From Pseudoclavibacter terrae (GTDB taxonomy: Bacteria; Actinomycetota; Actinomycetes; Actinomycetales; Microbacteriaceae), in contig NZ_WBJX01000007.1 of assembly GCF_008831075.1 (NCBI RefSeq), forward strand, positions 1 to 64,000: a DNA stretch of 64,000 bases. Reading direction: 5' to 3'. Every line of letters begins with the position of its first letter. Positions within the stretch are counted from its first letter, which is position 1. This document shows positions 52,771 through 62,085 of the stretch, piece by piece. Position numbers and translations under genes: made by a program. Under the pieces are notes generated by a model, which worked only from the letters and a program-made list of their open reading frames with translations, ran no database searches and was not told where the DNA came from.

Positions 52771-52936
52771 TGATGGGTTTTGCCAACCGGTGATGGATTC
52801 CGCCGGACCAGCGTGATGGGTTTCGCCACCCCGTGATGGGTTCCGCCACCCGGTGATGGATTCCGCCGGACCAGCGTGATGGGTTTCGCCGACTGGTGGT
52901 GGGAATTTTCCCATCACCAGTCGCGAAAACCCATCA
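52771..52936. repeat. Tandem 20-23-bp repeat array ending in a long inverted copy
   Basis: Six head-to-tail units begin at 52771, 52791, 52814, 52834, 52854 and 52877, all starting TGATGG and containing a GCC core. A 37-base block is repeated exactly at 52791 and 52854 (63-bp period). The last unit (from 52877) is followed by its near-complement up to 52936, giving a hairpin with an arm of about 29 bp and few mismatches. It fills the convergent gap between the HAD and lldD genes. It has no spacers and is not a CRISPR. It may be a family of dispersed elements in this genome. Confidence 0.8.
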
Positions 52937-52988
52937 ATCTGACCGGCTGGAACCGAGCCAGCGCAGCGGCCAGCACAGCCCAAAGCAG

Positions 52989-53036
52989 TTGTGGCACTGT
53001 GCTGTTCCCCGGAGCGGGAGCAGCACAGTGCCACAA
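52989..53036. terminator. Perfect 16-bp stem hairpin followed by TTTT
   Basis: TTGTGGCACTGTGCTG (52989-53004) pairs perfectly with CAGCACAGTGCCACAA (53021-53036) around a 16-base loop, with TTTT directly after (53037-53040) on the plus strand. It sits between convergent genes (HAD plus strand, lldD minus strand) and is a strong bidirectional terminator candidate. Bases 53041-53134 hold no gene. Confidence 0.65.
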
Positions 53037-53134
53037 TTTTGCGATCGGCGGGCGCATCCGCCGGTCAGCGCGAGGCCTCAGCAGCCAGAACCCTCGCGGG
53101 TGCGTGCGGGCGGAGGCCGCTCCGCACGCACGTC

Positions 53135-54394
53135 CTAGAGGCGGTCGGGTGCCGCTTCGATGAACGACGTCGGCACGTAGCGCTTGAGCTGCGTGACGTG
53201 CGACGGGGTGAGCTCTTCCAGCGAATGCGCGCCGAGGAGCTTCATGGTTCGGATGATCTCGTCGGAGAGGATCGCGATGGTGCGGTCGACGCCCTCGCGC
53301 CCGCCGGCCATGAGGCCGTACAGGTAGGCGCGGCCGATCATCGTGAAGTTCGCGCCGAGCGCGACCGACGCGACGATGTCGGCGCCGTTCATGATGCCGG
53401 TGTCGACGCCGATCTCGAGGTCCTTGCCGACTTCGCGTGCGACGGCGGGGAGCAGGTGGAAGGGGATCGGAGCCCGGTCCAGCTGCCGCCCGCCGTGGTT
53501 GGAGAGGACGATGCCGTCGACGCCGAGGTCGGCGAACGTCTTCGAGTCCTCGAGGTTCTGCACGCCCTTGATGACGATCTTGCCCGGCCACATCTCGCGG
53601 ATGACCTTGAGGTCCTCGAAGTTGATCGTCGGGTCCATGGCCGAGTCGAGCAGCTCGCCGACGGTGCCGCCGGTCGTCGCGAGGGACGCGAACTCGAGCT
53701 TCGGGGTGGTGAGGAAGTCGATCCACCACCAGGGGCGCGGGATGGCGTTGATGATGGTGCCGACGGTGAGCTGCGGCGGGATGGAGAAGCCGTTGCGCTT
53801 GTCGCGCAGGCGGGCACCCGCGACTGGGGTGTCGACCGTGAAGTGCAGCGTGTCGAAGCCGGCCTTCGCGGCACGTTCCACGAGCCCGTAGGAGATCGAG
53901 CGGTCCTTCATGACGTACAGCTGGAACCAGTTGCGGCCGTTGGGGTTGACCTTCGCAACCTCTTCGATGGTCGTCGTGCCGAGCGTGGACAGCGTGAAGG
54001 GGATGCCCGCGGCGGCGGCGGCGCCGGCCCCGGCGGTCTCGCCCTCGGTCTGCATGAGGCGCGTGAAGCCGGTCGGGGCGATCGCGAACGGCATCGCCAT
54101 CGGCCCGCCGAGGACGGTGCTCGACGTGTCGACGTTCGCGACGTCGCGCAGCACCGACGGGTTGAACTCGACGTCGCGGAACGCGGTGCGCGCGCGGCGC
54201 AGCGACAGCTCACCCTCGGCGGCGCCGTCGGTGTAGTCGAAGGCCGCCTTCGGGGTGCGTCGCTTCGCGATGCGTCGCAGGTCCTCGATCGTCAGCGCCG
54301 AGTTGAGTCGGCGGCGACGGCCGTTGAGGTCGGGCTTCTTGAACTGCATGAGCTCGAGCAGCTCGAGGGGCTTGGGGGCTTGACGTTTCACCAT
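53135..54394 (-). CDS. lldD: L-lactate dehydrogenase (FMN, alpha-hydroxy-acid oxidase family)
   Basis: A 419-residue FMN enzyme: [68 protein letters not shown] and the catalytic [11 protein letters not shown] (the His base and Arg) are standard for lactate dehydrogenase/glycolate oxidase. ATG at 54394 is taken at [13 protein letters not shown]. It lies 19 bp after rhaB. With the rhamnose genes upstream it would oxidise the L-lactate formed from L-lactaldehyde to pyruvate, completing the pathway. Confidence 0.88.
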   Translation of the reverse strand: MVKRQAPKPLELLELMQFKKPDLNGRRRRLNSALTIEDLRRIAKRRTPKAAFDYTDGAAEGELSLRRARTAFRDVEFNPSVLRDVANVDTSSTVLGGPMAMPFAIAPTGFTRLMQTEGETAGAGAAAAAGIPFTLSTLGTTTIEEVAKVNPNGRNWFQLYVMKDRSISYGLVERAAKAGFDTLHFTVDTPVAGARLRDKRNGFSIPPQLTVGTIINAIPRPWWWIDFLTTPKLEFASLATTGGTVGELLDSAMDPTINFEDLKVIREMWPGKIVIKGVQNLEDSKTFADLGVDGIVLSNHGGRQLDRAPIPFHLLPAVAREVGKDLEIGVDTGIMNGADIVASVALGANFTMIGRAYLYGLMAGGREGVDRTIAILSDEIIRTMKLLGAHSLEELTPSHVTQLKRYVPTSFIEAAPDRL

Positions 54395-54413
54395 GGGGCA
54401 GCTGCCTTCGCTT

Positions 54414-55895
54414 CTATCGGGTGTGCTTCGGGTCGTAGCGGATGATCTGCGTCGATCTCGCGACGATGGAACGGATCTCGGCGAGGCTGTCGGGAACCCA
54501 GCCGTGTGCGCGTGCCTGCACAAGCAGGTTACCCATCGCGGTCGCCTCGACGGGGCCGGCGAGCACGGGCAGGCCCGAGCGGTCGGCGGTCGCCTGGCAG
54601 AGGAGCGTGTTCTGCGAGCCGCCGCCGACGATGTGGATGACGCTGACGGGGTGCTCGGCCAGCGCCGATGCCGTCGCGACGGCTTCGGCGAAGGCCTGCG
54701 CGAGGCTCTCCACGATCGAGCGGACGATGCCCGCTGGCGTCGTCGGAGCCTCGAGCCCACGCTCGGTGAGCCAGGCGGCGATGCGTTCGGGGATGTCGCC
54801 CGGCGCCATGAAGACGGGGTCGTTGACGTCGAAGATCGGCACGTCGCCGACGACCTGCGCCGCGTCTGCGAGCAGCTGCTGGAGGGTGCTCGAGCGCTGC
54901 GCATCCGTCGCCGCAGGCTCCCAGTGGCGCTGCGATTCGGACAGCAGCCACAGGCCCATGACGTTGTGCAGGAAGCGCACGCGGCCGTCGACGCCGCCCT
55001 CGTTGGTGAAGTTCGCCTCGCGGGCGGCGTCGGTGACGACGGCCTCGTCGAGCTCGAGGCCGACGAGTCCCCACGTGCCGCACGAGACGTAGGCGAAGTC
55101 GCGGCCCGTGTTGGGGATGGCGACGATCGCGGAGGCGGTGTCGTGGGAGCCGACCGCGACCACGTCGATGTCGCGTCCGACAACCCGAGCGGCCTCGCCC
55201 TCGAGCGAGCCGAGCACGGCGCCCGGGTCGACGAGGTGCGGCAGGATGCGCGCGGGCACGCCGACCTGCTCGGCGAGCTCCGCATCCCACTCACGAGTGT
55301 CGGCGCGGAGCAGACCGGTCGTGGAGGCGTTGGTGCGCTCCGCGACCTGCGCGCCCGTCAGCCAGTAGGCGAGCAGGTCGGGCAGGAGCAGCATCTGCTC
55401 GGCGAGCTCGAGCAGCTCGCCGTCGGTGGCCAGCTGGAAGACCGTGTTGAACGGCAGGTGCTGGAGGCCGTTGCGGCGGTAGAGCTCCTCCGGCGAGGCG
55501 ACGGCGTGCACGGCCTCGACGCCGCGCGCGGTCCGCTCGTCGCGGTACGCGTATGGCACGCCGAGCACACGACCGTCGCGCAGGAGCGCGTAGTCGACGG
55601 CCCACGAGTCGATGCCGATGCTCGCGATCTGGCCGGGCGCATCCCGCTCCGCCGCTGCGAGCCCGTCGAGGACGTGCTGGTAGAGGCCGAGGAGGTTCCA
55701 GTGCAGCCCGTCGCGGGTGCGTACCGGGTTGTTCGGGAAGCGCGCCTCGTGGCGCATCGTGAGCACGCCATCCGTGATCGTGCCCGTGATGACACGACCA
55801 CTCGTGGCGCCGAGGTCGACCGCCGCGACCGTGCGAGGCGCATCCGCTCCACCACGCCCGACGGTGGCCGACCCCTTCGCAGCAGACTCGGTCAT
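54414..55895 (-). CDS. rhaB: Rhamnulokinase
   Basis: A 493-residue FGGY kinase: [16 protein letters not shown] as the phosphate-binding motif, [40 protein letters not shown] and [20 protein letters not shown], all typical of rhamnulokinase. It phosphorylates L-rhamnulose. The start overlaps the aldolase-dehydrogenase stop (ATGA at 55892-55895). The order isomerase, aldolase-dehydrogenase, kinase, lldD is a single operon. Confidence 0.92.
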   Translation of the reverse strand: MTESAAKGSATVGRGGADAPRTVAAVDLGATSGRVITGTITDGVLTMRHEARFPNNPVRTRDGLHWNLLGLYQHVLDGLAAAERDAPGQIASIGIDSWAVDYALLRDGRVLGVPYAYRDERTARGVEAVHAVASPEELYRRNGLQHLPFNTVFQLATDGELLELAEQMLLLPDLLAYWLTGAQVAERTNASTTGLLRADTREWDAELAEQVGVPARILPHLVDPGAVLGSLEGEAARVVGRDIDVVAVGSHDTASAIVAIPNTGRDFAYVSCGTWGLVGLELDEAVVTDAAREANFTNEGGVDGRVRFLHNVMGLWLLSESQRHWEPAATDAQRSSTLQQLLADAAQVVGDVPIFDVNDPVFMAPGDIPERIAAWLTERGLEAPTTPAGIVRSIVESLAQAFAEAVATASALAEHPVSVIHIVGGGSQNTLLCQATADRSGLPVLAGPVEATAMGNLLVQARAHGWVPDSLAEIRSIVARSTQIIRYDPKHTR

Positions 55896-57928
55896 CGCAG
55901 GAAGGCCGCCGCGACGCCCGAGTCGACGGGGATGTGCAGGCCGGTCGTGCGCGTGAGCTCGGGGCCGGTGAGCACGTACACCGCGTCGGCGACGTTCTCT
56001 GGCACGACCTCGCGCTTGAGGATGGTGCGGTTCGCGTAGTACTGGCCCAGGTCCTCTTCCTTCACGCCGTAGGTCGCGGCGCGGTTCGCGCCCCAGCCTG
56101 CCGCGAAGATGCCGGAGCCGCGCACGACGCCGTCGGGGTTGATGCCGTTGACGCGGATGCCGTGCTCGCCGAGCTCGACCGCGAGGAGGCGGACCTGGTG
56201 GGCCTGGTCGGCCTTCGTCGCCGAGTAGGCGATGTTGTTGGGGCCGGCGAAGACGGAGTTCTTCGAGGAGATGTAGATGACGTCGCCGCCGAGCTTCTGC
56301 TCGATGAGCGCCTTGGCTGCGGCCTTCGACACGAGGAAGGAGCCCTTCGCCATGACGTCGTGCTGCAGGTCCCAGTCCTTCTCGGTCGTCTCGAGCAGCG
56401 GCTTCGAGAGCGAGAGGCCTGCGTTGTTGACGACGAGGTCGATGCCGCCGAACGCGAGCAGCGTGGCGTCGACGGCGGCCTGCACGCCGGCTGCGTCGGC
56501 GACGTTCGCCGCGACGCCGATCGCGACGTCGGTGTTCCCGAGCTCAGCCGCTGCGGCCTGCGCCTTCTCGAGGTCGAGGTCGGCGACGACGACGCACGCG
56601 CCCTCGGCCGCGAGGCGGGTCGCGATGGCCTTGCCGATACCGGATGCGGCGCCCGTGACGAACGCGATGCGCCCCTGGTGCGTCTTCGGCTTCGGCATGC
56701 GCTGCAACTTCGCCTCCTCGAGCGCCCAGTACTCGATGCGGAACTTCTCCTCGTCCGAGATCGGGGAGTAGCTCGAGAGCGCCTCGGCGCCGCGCATCAC
56801 GTTGATCGCGTTCAAGTAGAACTCACCGGCGACGCGGGCGGTCTGCTTGTTCTTGCCATACGAGAACATGCCGACGCCCGGCACGAGCACGATGAGGGGG
56901 TCTGCGCCGCGGATGGCGGGCGACTCGGCCGTTGCGAACTTGTCGTAGTAGGCCTTGTAGTCGGCGCGGTAGGCCGAGTGCAGCTCCTCGAGGCGGGCGA
57001 GCTGCTCTTCGACGGATGCGGTGGTCGGCAGGTCGAGGACCAGCGGCTTGACCTTGGTGCGCAGGAAGTGGTCTGGGCAGCTCGTGCCGAGGGCCGCGAG
57101 CTCGGCGAGCTTCTCGCTCGCGAGGAAGTCGAGCACCCGCTCGTCGTCGGTGAAGTGCCCGATCATGGGCGCATCGTGCGAGGCGACGGCGCGGATGGAC
57201 GGTGCGAGGGCCGCCGCGCGTGCCCGGCGCTCGTCGGCGGGGAGCGCCTCGAAGCCGCTCACGACGCCGCCGAACGGGTCGGCCTTGCCGTGTGCATCGA
57301 TGTATGCCGCTGCAGTGTCGATGATCCAGAGCGAGTTGCGCTCCGACTCCTCCGATGTGTCGCCCCAGGCCGTGATGCCGTGGCCGCCGAGGATGCAGCC
57401 GATGGCCTGCGGGTTCTCGTCCTTGATGTTCGCGATGTCGAGGCCAAGCTGGAAGCCGGGGCGGCGCCAGGGCACCCAGACGACCTTGTCGCCGAAGATC
57501 TTGGCGGTCAGCTCCTCGCCGTCGGCGGCCGTCGCGATCGCGATGCCGGAGTCGGGGTGCAGGTGGTCGACGTGCGCCGCATCCACCAGGCCGTGCATGG
57601 CCGTGTCGATCGACGGGGCGGCGCCTCCCTTGCCGTGGAGGCAGAAGTCGAAGGCCGCGACCATCTCGTCCTCGCGCTCGACGCCCGGGTAGACGTTCGT
57701 GAGGGCGCGGAAGCGGTCGAGACGCAGCACGGCGAGGCCCTGCTCGGTGAGCGTCCCGAGGTCTCCCCCGGAGCCCTTCACCCAGAGCAGCTCGACGGGC
57801 TCACCCGTCACGGGGTCGGTCTCGGTGCCCTTCGCGGAGGTGTTGCCACCCGCGTAGTTCGTGTTCTTCGGGTCTTCCCCGAGGCGGTTGCTGCGCGAGA
57901 TGAGATCGGCTGCTGCTGGGTTCGTCAT
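55892..57928 (-). CDS. rhaD: Rhamnulose-1-phosphate aldolase / lactaldehyde dehydrogenase fusion
   Basis: A 678-residue fusion. Residues ~1-400 are a class II aldolase (GGNTSAKGTE, LHPDSGIAIAT, GGHGITAWGD), which cleaves rhamnulose-1-phosphate to DHAP and L-lactaldehyde. Residues ~425-670 are an SDR dehydrogenase (VTGAASGIGKAIATRL, NNAGLSLSKP, SSKNSVFAGPNNIAYSATKA with the YxxxK active site), which would oxidise L-lactaldehyde to L-lactate. The fusion is known in Bacillus and actinobacterial rhamnose clusters as RhaEW. It supplies the substrate for LldD downstream. Confidence 0.9.
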   Translation of the reverse strand: MTNPAAADLISRSNRLGEDPKNTNYAGGNTSAKGTETDPVTGEPVELLWVKGSGGDLGTLTEQGLAVLRLDRFRALTNVYPGVEREDEMVAAFDFCLHGKGGAAPSIDTAMHGLVDAAHVDHLHPDSGIAIATAADGEELTAKIFGDKVVWVPWRRPGFQLGLDIANIKDENPQAIGCILGGHGITAWGDTSEESERNSLWIIDTAAAYIDAHGKADPFGGVVSGFEALPADERRARAAALAPSIRAVASHDAPMIGHFTDDERVLDFLASEKLAELAALGTSCPDHFLRTKVKPLVLDLPTTASVEEQLARLEELHSAYRADYKAYYDKFATAESPAIRGADPLIVLVPGVGMFSYGKNKQTARVAGEFYLNAINVMRGAEALSSYSPISDEEKFRIEYWALEEAKLQRMPKPKTHQGRIAFVTGAASGIGKAIATRLAAEGACVVVADLDLEKAQAAAAELGNTDVAIGVAANVADAAGVQAAVDATLLAFGGIDLVVNNAGLSLSKPLLETTEKDWDLQHDVMAKGSFLVSKAAAKALIEQKLGGDVIYISSKNSVFAGPNNIAYSATKADQAHQVRLLAVELGEHGIRVNGINPDGVVRGSGIFAAGWGANRAATYGVKEEDLGQYYANRTILKREVVPENVADAVYVLTGPELTRTTGLHIPVDSGVAAAFLR

Positions 57929-57985
57929 GTCGATTCCTTCGAAGCTCTGAGGTCGTGAAGTCGTGAGGTCGTCGGCGGGGAGCGC

Positions 57986-59152
57986 TTACGCGCCCCAGCT
58001 GGCCTGGACGCCGCCGACGCGCTCCTCGGCGACCTGCTGCTCGTAGCCGGATGCGCGGAACGCGGCGAGCGGGTTCGCGGGCAGGCCGCGCGACTCGCGC
58101 CACTCGGCGAGCGCCGGGCGCACGTCGGTCGAGAACGCGTCCATGTAGACCTCGTGTGCGACGAGCACGTCGCCGGACTTCTGCGCGGCGGTGAGGGCGT
58201 CCTTGTCGATGAGCAGCGCGCGCGCCGTCATCTCCTGCACGTTGAGGACGGAGCGCATCTGGCCCTGGATCTTCGACTCGACGTTGTGGCACTGGTCGAG
58301 CATGAAGGCCACGTCCGGGTTGTTGAGGCCGCCGCCGCGGATGACCTCGGCGAGGATGCGGAACAGCTGGAACGGGTCGGCCGAGCCGACGATGAGGTCG
58401 TCGTCGGCGTAGAAGCGCGAGTTGAAGTCGAACGAGCCGAGGCGGCCGAGGCGCAGCAGCTGCATGACGATGAACTCGATGTTCGTGCCAGGTGCGTGGT
58501 GGCCCGTGTCGAGGCAGACCATGGCCTTCTCGCCGAGGGCCGCGACCTGCACGTAGCTCGTGCCCCAGTCCGGAACATCCGTGTGGTAGAAGGCCGGCTC
58601 GAAGAACTTGTACTCGAGCACGAGGCGCTGGTGGTCGCCGATGCGCGCGTAGATCTCCTGCAGCGAGTCGTGCAGGCGGTCCTGGCGGCCGCGCAGGTCG
58701 GCCTGACCGGGGTAGTTGGAGCCTTCGGCGAGCCAGATCTTCAGGTCTCGCGAGCCGGTCTCGTCCATGACGTCGATGCAGCGCAGGTGGTGGTCGATCG
58801 CCTTGCGGCGCACGGCTGCGTCTTCGTGGGTGAGGGCGCCGAACTTGTAATCGTCGTCCTGGAACGTGTTCGAGTTGATGGTGCCGAGCTCGACGCCGAG
58901 GTCTTCTGCGTGCTTGCGGAGGGCGGCGAAGTCGTCGACCACGTCCCACGGGATGTGGAGGGCCACGCTGGGGGCGAGCGCCGTGTACTTGTTGACCTGC
59001 GCTGCGTCGGAGATCTTCTCGAACGGGTCGCGCGGCGTTCCTGCCGTCTGGAACACCTTGAATCGGGTGCCTGAGTTGCCGAACGCCCAGGACGGGAGCT
59101 CGATGCCCTGTCCTTCGAGCGCTGCAAGCTGGTCTGGGGAGAGGATGCTCAC
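57986..59152 (-). CDS. rhaI: L-rhamnose isomerase, RhaI type
   Basis: A 388-residue TIM-barrel sugar isomerase: LGTINSNTFQDDDYKFGALT, KIWLAEGSNYPGQADLRGRQ, EYKFFEPAFYHTDVPDWG, CLDTGHHAPGTNIEFIV and FDFNSRFYADDDL are metal- and substrate-binding stretches of the RhaI class, unrelated in detail to E. coli RhaA. It converts L-rhamnose to L-rhamnulose. It is the first gene of the operon, preceded by two LacI-like operators. Confidence 0.92.
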   Translation of the reverse strand: MSILSPDQLAALEGQGIELPSWAFGNSGTRFKVFQTAGTPRDPFEKISDAAQVNKYTALAPSVALHIPWDVVDDFAALRKHAEDLGVELGTINSNTFQDDDYKFGALTHEDAAVRRKAIDHHLRCIDVMDETGSRDLKIWLAEGSNYPGQADLRGRQDRLHDSLQEIYARIGDHQRLVLEYKFFEPAFYHTDVPDWGTSYVQVAALGEKAMVCLDTGHHAPGTNIEFIVMQLLRLGRLGSFDFNSRFYADDDLIVGSADPFQLFRILAEVIRGGGLNNPDVAFMLDQCHNVESKIQGQMRSVLNVQEMTARALLIDKDALTAAQKSGDVLVAHEVYMDAFSTDVRPALAEWRESRGLPANPLAAFRASGYEQQVAEERVGGVQASWGA

Positions 59153-59276
59153 GGTTCGTCACCTTCGTTGGTCGGTTGCGGATGCGCTCCCGGGCCGAAC
59201 GACGTCGTCCACGGCTTCGGGAACTCGATTCACGGTGTGTGGGCGAGAGCGGATGCCTGTTCGCGCCGGCCTGTAT

Positions 59277-59324
59277 TGAATCGTTTCAGTGGTTCCAGAT
59301 TACGAGCCGGAGTGAATCGTGTCA
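59277..59324. promoter_or_regulatory. LacI-type operators upstream of rhaI
   Basis: TGAATCGTTTCA (59277-59288) is near-palindromic with the central CG typical of LacI-family sites. TGAATCGTGTCA (59313-59324) is a weaker second copy 36 bp away. A similar motif occurs before the MHS transporter at 60538. No LacI gene is in the window. The rest of 59153-59461 contains no gene. Confidence 0.55.
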
Positions 59325-59461
59325 AGCACGCGCGGCGGTTCACGTGCACTCGTCGCCGCGAGCCGGGCGGACGTTCCGCGTGAACACGGGCGAAACCCGC
59401 ATCCACTACCCTCGGAAAGCGCATTCCAGAACACCGCACGAGCAGGGACCATCGCACCCAC

Positions 59462-60511
59462 ATGACACGAACGCACCCGTTGGCCGAACTGCCGCACCCT
59501 CACCGCCTCTTCGACCTCGGCCCCCACAACGGCGCCCACCGCGTCGCGATCCGTGCAGGCATCTCCGTGGGCACCCCCCTCCTGATCCTGTGGAGCATCG
59601 GGCACGTCGAGCTCGCGCTCTACTCGACCTTCGGCGCCTTCGTCTCGCTCTACGGGCGCAGCCACTCGCACGTGATCCGCGCTCGCCTGCAGAGCGGAGT
59701 AGCCATCGGCATGGTCGGTGCCGTCAGCGTCGGCGCCGCGGTGAGCCTGTCCGAGCAGCGTGAGTGGCTCGTCCTGCCGGCGACCGCCGCCTACGCGGCA
59801 GTCATCACGGGCGCCGCACAGCGGTTCGGCTGGAAGCCGACTGGCGCGCTCTTCCCCGTCTTCGCACTCTCCGCGACGGCCTCCATCCCGGGAAGCGAGA
59901 CGGATGCGCTCCTCGCGGCCGGCACAGCCGCCGCGTCGGCCGCGTTCGCCCTGATCGTCGGCATCGCGGGTCTGGCCCGCCCAGCCGCCCGCGACTTCGA
60001 GCGCCGCGCACGAGCAGCCGCGGCTCCGACCCGACCCGAGAGCCCGCGCGTCAGCGAGGCCGTGGGGGTCGGCTTGGTCGTCGGCGTCGCGGGGCTCATC
60101 CCCACAGCACTCGGGCTCGACTACCCCTACTGGGCCATGGTCGCGGCCGCCGCCGCGCTCGCGACCTCCGGCCCCGACGAGCAGCTGGTGCGGGCCGGCC
60201 ACCGCCTCACGGGGACCATCGCCGGCGTGGGGGTTGCGTGGCTGATCATGTCCGTCGACCTGCCTCCGATCGTGACGATCGCGGTCATCTGCGTGCTGCA
60301 GATGTGCGCGGAGCTGTTCGTCGTGCGCAACTACGGACTCGCGCTCGTCTTCGTCACCCCGCTGGCGCTCGTCATGCTCGACTTCGCGCACCCGCAGCCC
60401 GATCTCACCCTGCTCTTGGCCAGGATCCTGGAGACGGCCATCGGCGTCGCGGTCGTGATCGCAGCCGCCCTGGCCTGGCGGTGGGCGGAGCACCCCGGGC
60501 GCAGGAGGTGA
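59462..60511 (+). CDS. FUSC-family membrane protein
   Basis: A 349-residue protein of the FUSC (fusaric acid resistance-like) family. It has two bundles of hydrophobic helices separated by a cytoplasmic stretch (RDFERRARAAAAPTRPESPR), and YSTFGAFVSLYGR and LVVRNYGLALVFVTPLALVM as recognisable family segments. FUSC proteins are putative aromatic-acid efflux components. It reads away from rhaI. Confidence 0.78.
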   Translation: MTRTHPLAELPHPHRLFDLGPHNGAHRVAIRAGISVGTPLLILWSIGHVELALYSTFGAFVSLYGRSHSHVIRARLQSGVAIGMVGAVSVGAAVSLSEQREWLVLPATAAYAAVITGAAQRFGWKPTGALFPVFALSATASIPGSETDALLAAGTAAASAAFALIVGIAGLARPAARDFERRARAAAAPTRPESPRVSEAVGVGLVVGVAGLIPTALGLDYPYWAMVAAAAALATSGPDEQLVRAGHRLTGTIAGVGVAWLIMSVDLPPIVTIAVICVLQMCAELFVVRNYGLALVFVTPLALVMLDFAHPQPDLTLLLARILETAIGVAVVIAAALAWRWAEHPGRRR

Positions 60512-60537
60512 GTTGAGACCCGCGTTGCGATCGCACT

Positions 60538-60586
60538 TGACACGTTTCAGAGCGAGTGACAGAGTGGAAAGCGCTTACCCACTCTG
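60538..60586. promoter_or_regulatory. LacI-like operator region upstream of the MHS transporter
   Basis: TGACACGTTTCA (60538-60549) resembles the motifs before rhaI. GGAAAGCGCTTACC (60566-60579) is a classical AAGCGCTT-centred LacI site nested in a larger dyad (CAGAGTGG at 60560-60567 with CCACTCTG at 60579-60586). A TTGACA-like -35 lies at 60537-60542. This suggests sugar-dependent repression of the transporter operon. Confidence 0.55.
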
Positions 60587-60627
60587 AGTGGGACATCGAA
60601 CACGGTCAAAGATGACGAGGATTTTCA

Positions 60628-61968
60628 ATGACGAGAACACACAGTGACACTGGTGCGGTGTCACACGAGAACGAGGGCAAGACGCCGCGCAAGGCCGCGC
60701 TCAGCGGATGGATCGGCAGCGTCCTCGAGTACTACGACTTCACGCTCTACTCGCAGGCGGCGGCACTGGTCTTCCCCGTCGTCTTCTTCCCGACGGGCGA
60801 TCCCACCGTCGCCCTCATCTCCTCACTCGCGACCTACGCCGTCGGCTACGTCGCTCGCCCCATCGGAGCAATCGTGCTCGGCAACTGGGGAGACAAGCAC
60901 GGCCGCAAGAACGTGCTCGTCATCGCGATGCTCCTCATGGGCCTATCGACGCTCGCCGTCGGGTTCCTCCCCACCTACGACCAGATCGGCCTCTGGGCGC
61001 CCCTGATCCTCGTGTTCCTTCGCCTCATCCAGGGCTTCGCCGTCGCCGGAGAGCTCGGCGGGGCCAGCGCCATGATCGTCGAGCACGCCCCGGCCGGCAG
61101 ACGAGGGTTCTTCGCGAGCTTCGGCCTGCAGGGCACCCAGGCCGGTTCGATCATCGCGACCGCAGTGTTCATCCCCCTCACCGCGGTCCTCACGGACGAA
61201 GCCTTCATCGAGTGGGGCTGGCGCATCCCGTTCATGCTGAGCGCCGTCGTCGTGCTCGCCGGCTTCCTCATCCGCAAGCACGTCGAAGAGCCGCCGGCCT
61301 ACACCCGCTCGCTCGCGGTCCAGCAAGCCCAGAACCGCCAGGCCCCCATCGTCGAGCTCTTCAAGAACAACGGCTGGACGGTCTTCCGCGCCATCCTCAT
61401 GACCCTCGCCAACGTCGCCGGCGTCACGACCCTCGTCTTCGGAACGAGCTTCGCCACGCAGGAGGCCTACGGCGTCGCGATGCCTGCCTCCACCTTCCTG
61501 TGGGTGCCGCTCATCGCCAACGTGGCGGCCGTCATCGTCATCCCCGTCTTCGGCATGCTCTCCGACAAGATCGGACGCCGCACGCTCATGATCGTCGGCT
61601 CCTTCGGCTCCGGGCTCGTCGCCATCGGCTACCTCACCGCCATCCAGTCCGGCAACCTCGTGCTCACGATCGTCCTCGCGATCCTCATGATGGGCGTGCT
61701 CTTCCAGATGTGGAACGCCACCTTCGCGACGTTCTTCCAGGAGCTGTTCCCGACGCAGACCCGAGTGACCGGCTTCGCGGTCTCGCAGAACGTCGGCCTC
61801 ATGATCGTCGCCTTCCTGCCCTCGATCTTCACGTTCGTCGCCCCTCCCGGCTCGGACAACGTGCCGCTGGTCGTCGGCGGGCTCACCCTCGCCATCGCCA
61901 CCGTCTCAGCCCTCGCGACGCTCCTCACTCCGGAGACGCGCGGCAAGGACATCGAGACGCACGACTGA
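60628..61968 (+). CDS. MHS-family MFS transporter
   Basis: A 446-residue metabolite:H+ symporter: IGSVLEYYDFTLYSQAAAL, GNWGDKHGRKNVLV (the MFS loop 2-3 motif), RLIQGFAVAGELGGASAMIV and GWRIPFMLSAVVVLAGFLI mark the MHS subgroup, which includes transporters of shikimate, proline/betaine and alpha-ketoglutarate. Downstream lie the Gfo/Idh/MocA and DUF6807 genes. The operators upstream suggest a sugar-acid or sugar substrate. The context implies uptake of a plant-derived compound. Confidence 0.85.
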   Translation: MTRTHSDTGAVSHENEGKTPRKAALSGWIGSVLEYYDFTLYSQAAALVFPVVFFPTGDPTVALISSLATYAVGYVARPIGAIVLGNWGDKHGRKNVLVIAMLLMGLSTLAVGFLPTYDQIGLWAPLILVFLRLIQGFAVAGELGGASAMIVEHAPAGRRGFFASFGLQGTQAGSIIATAVFIPLTAVLTDEAFIEWGWRIPFMLSAVVVLAGFLIRKHVEEPPAYTRSLAVQQAQNRQAPIVELFKNNGWTVFRAILMTLANVAGVTTLVFGTSFATQEAYGVAMPASTFLWVPLIANVAAVIVIPVFGMLSDKIGRRTLMIVGSFGSGLVAIGYLTAIQSGNLVLTIVLAILMMGVLFQMWNATFATFFQELFPTQTRVTGFAVSQNVGLMIVAFLPSIFTFVAPPGSDNVPLVVGGLTLAIATVSALATLLTPETRGKDIETHD

Positions 61969-61990
61969 AACGCCCTGAAGGGGCGTCGAC

Positions 61991-62019
61991 CGAGGCCGTC
62001 CCCGCGCGGGGCGGCCTCG
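61991..62019 (+). terminator. GC-rich hairpin after the MHS gene
   Basis: CGAGGCCGTCCCC pairs with GGGGCGGCCTCG around a GCGC loop (one bulged T), a stable stem immediately after the MHS gene. No T-run follows, so partial read-through into the oxidoreductase gene is likely. Confidence 0.5.
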
Positions 62020-62085
62020 ACCGGCATCGAGGACACCACACGTGCCGGCATCGGCGAGACTGCATCACGACGGAACGAGGACACC

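Noticed and set aside
52771-52936. Possible CRISPR array
   Set aside because: Units are 20-23 bp, adjoin each other with no unique spacers, vary internally and end in an inverted copy; no cas genes nearby.
55934-57958. Plus-strand open frame of 674 codons opposite the rhamnulose aldolase fusion
   Set aside because: Exact antisense of a gene with clear aldolase and SDR motifs; the predicted protein has no recognisable domain.
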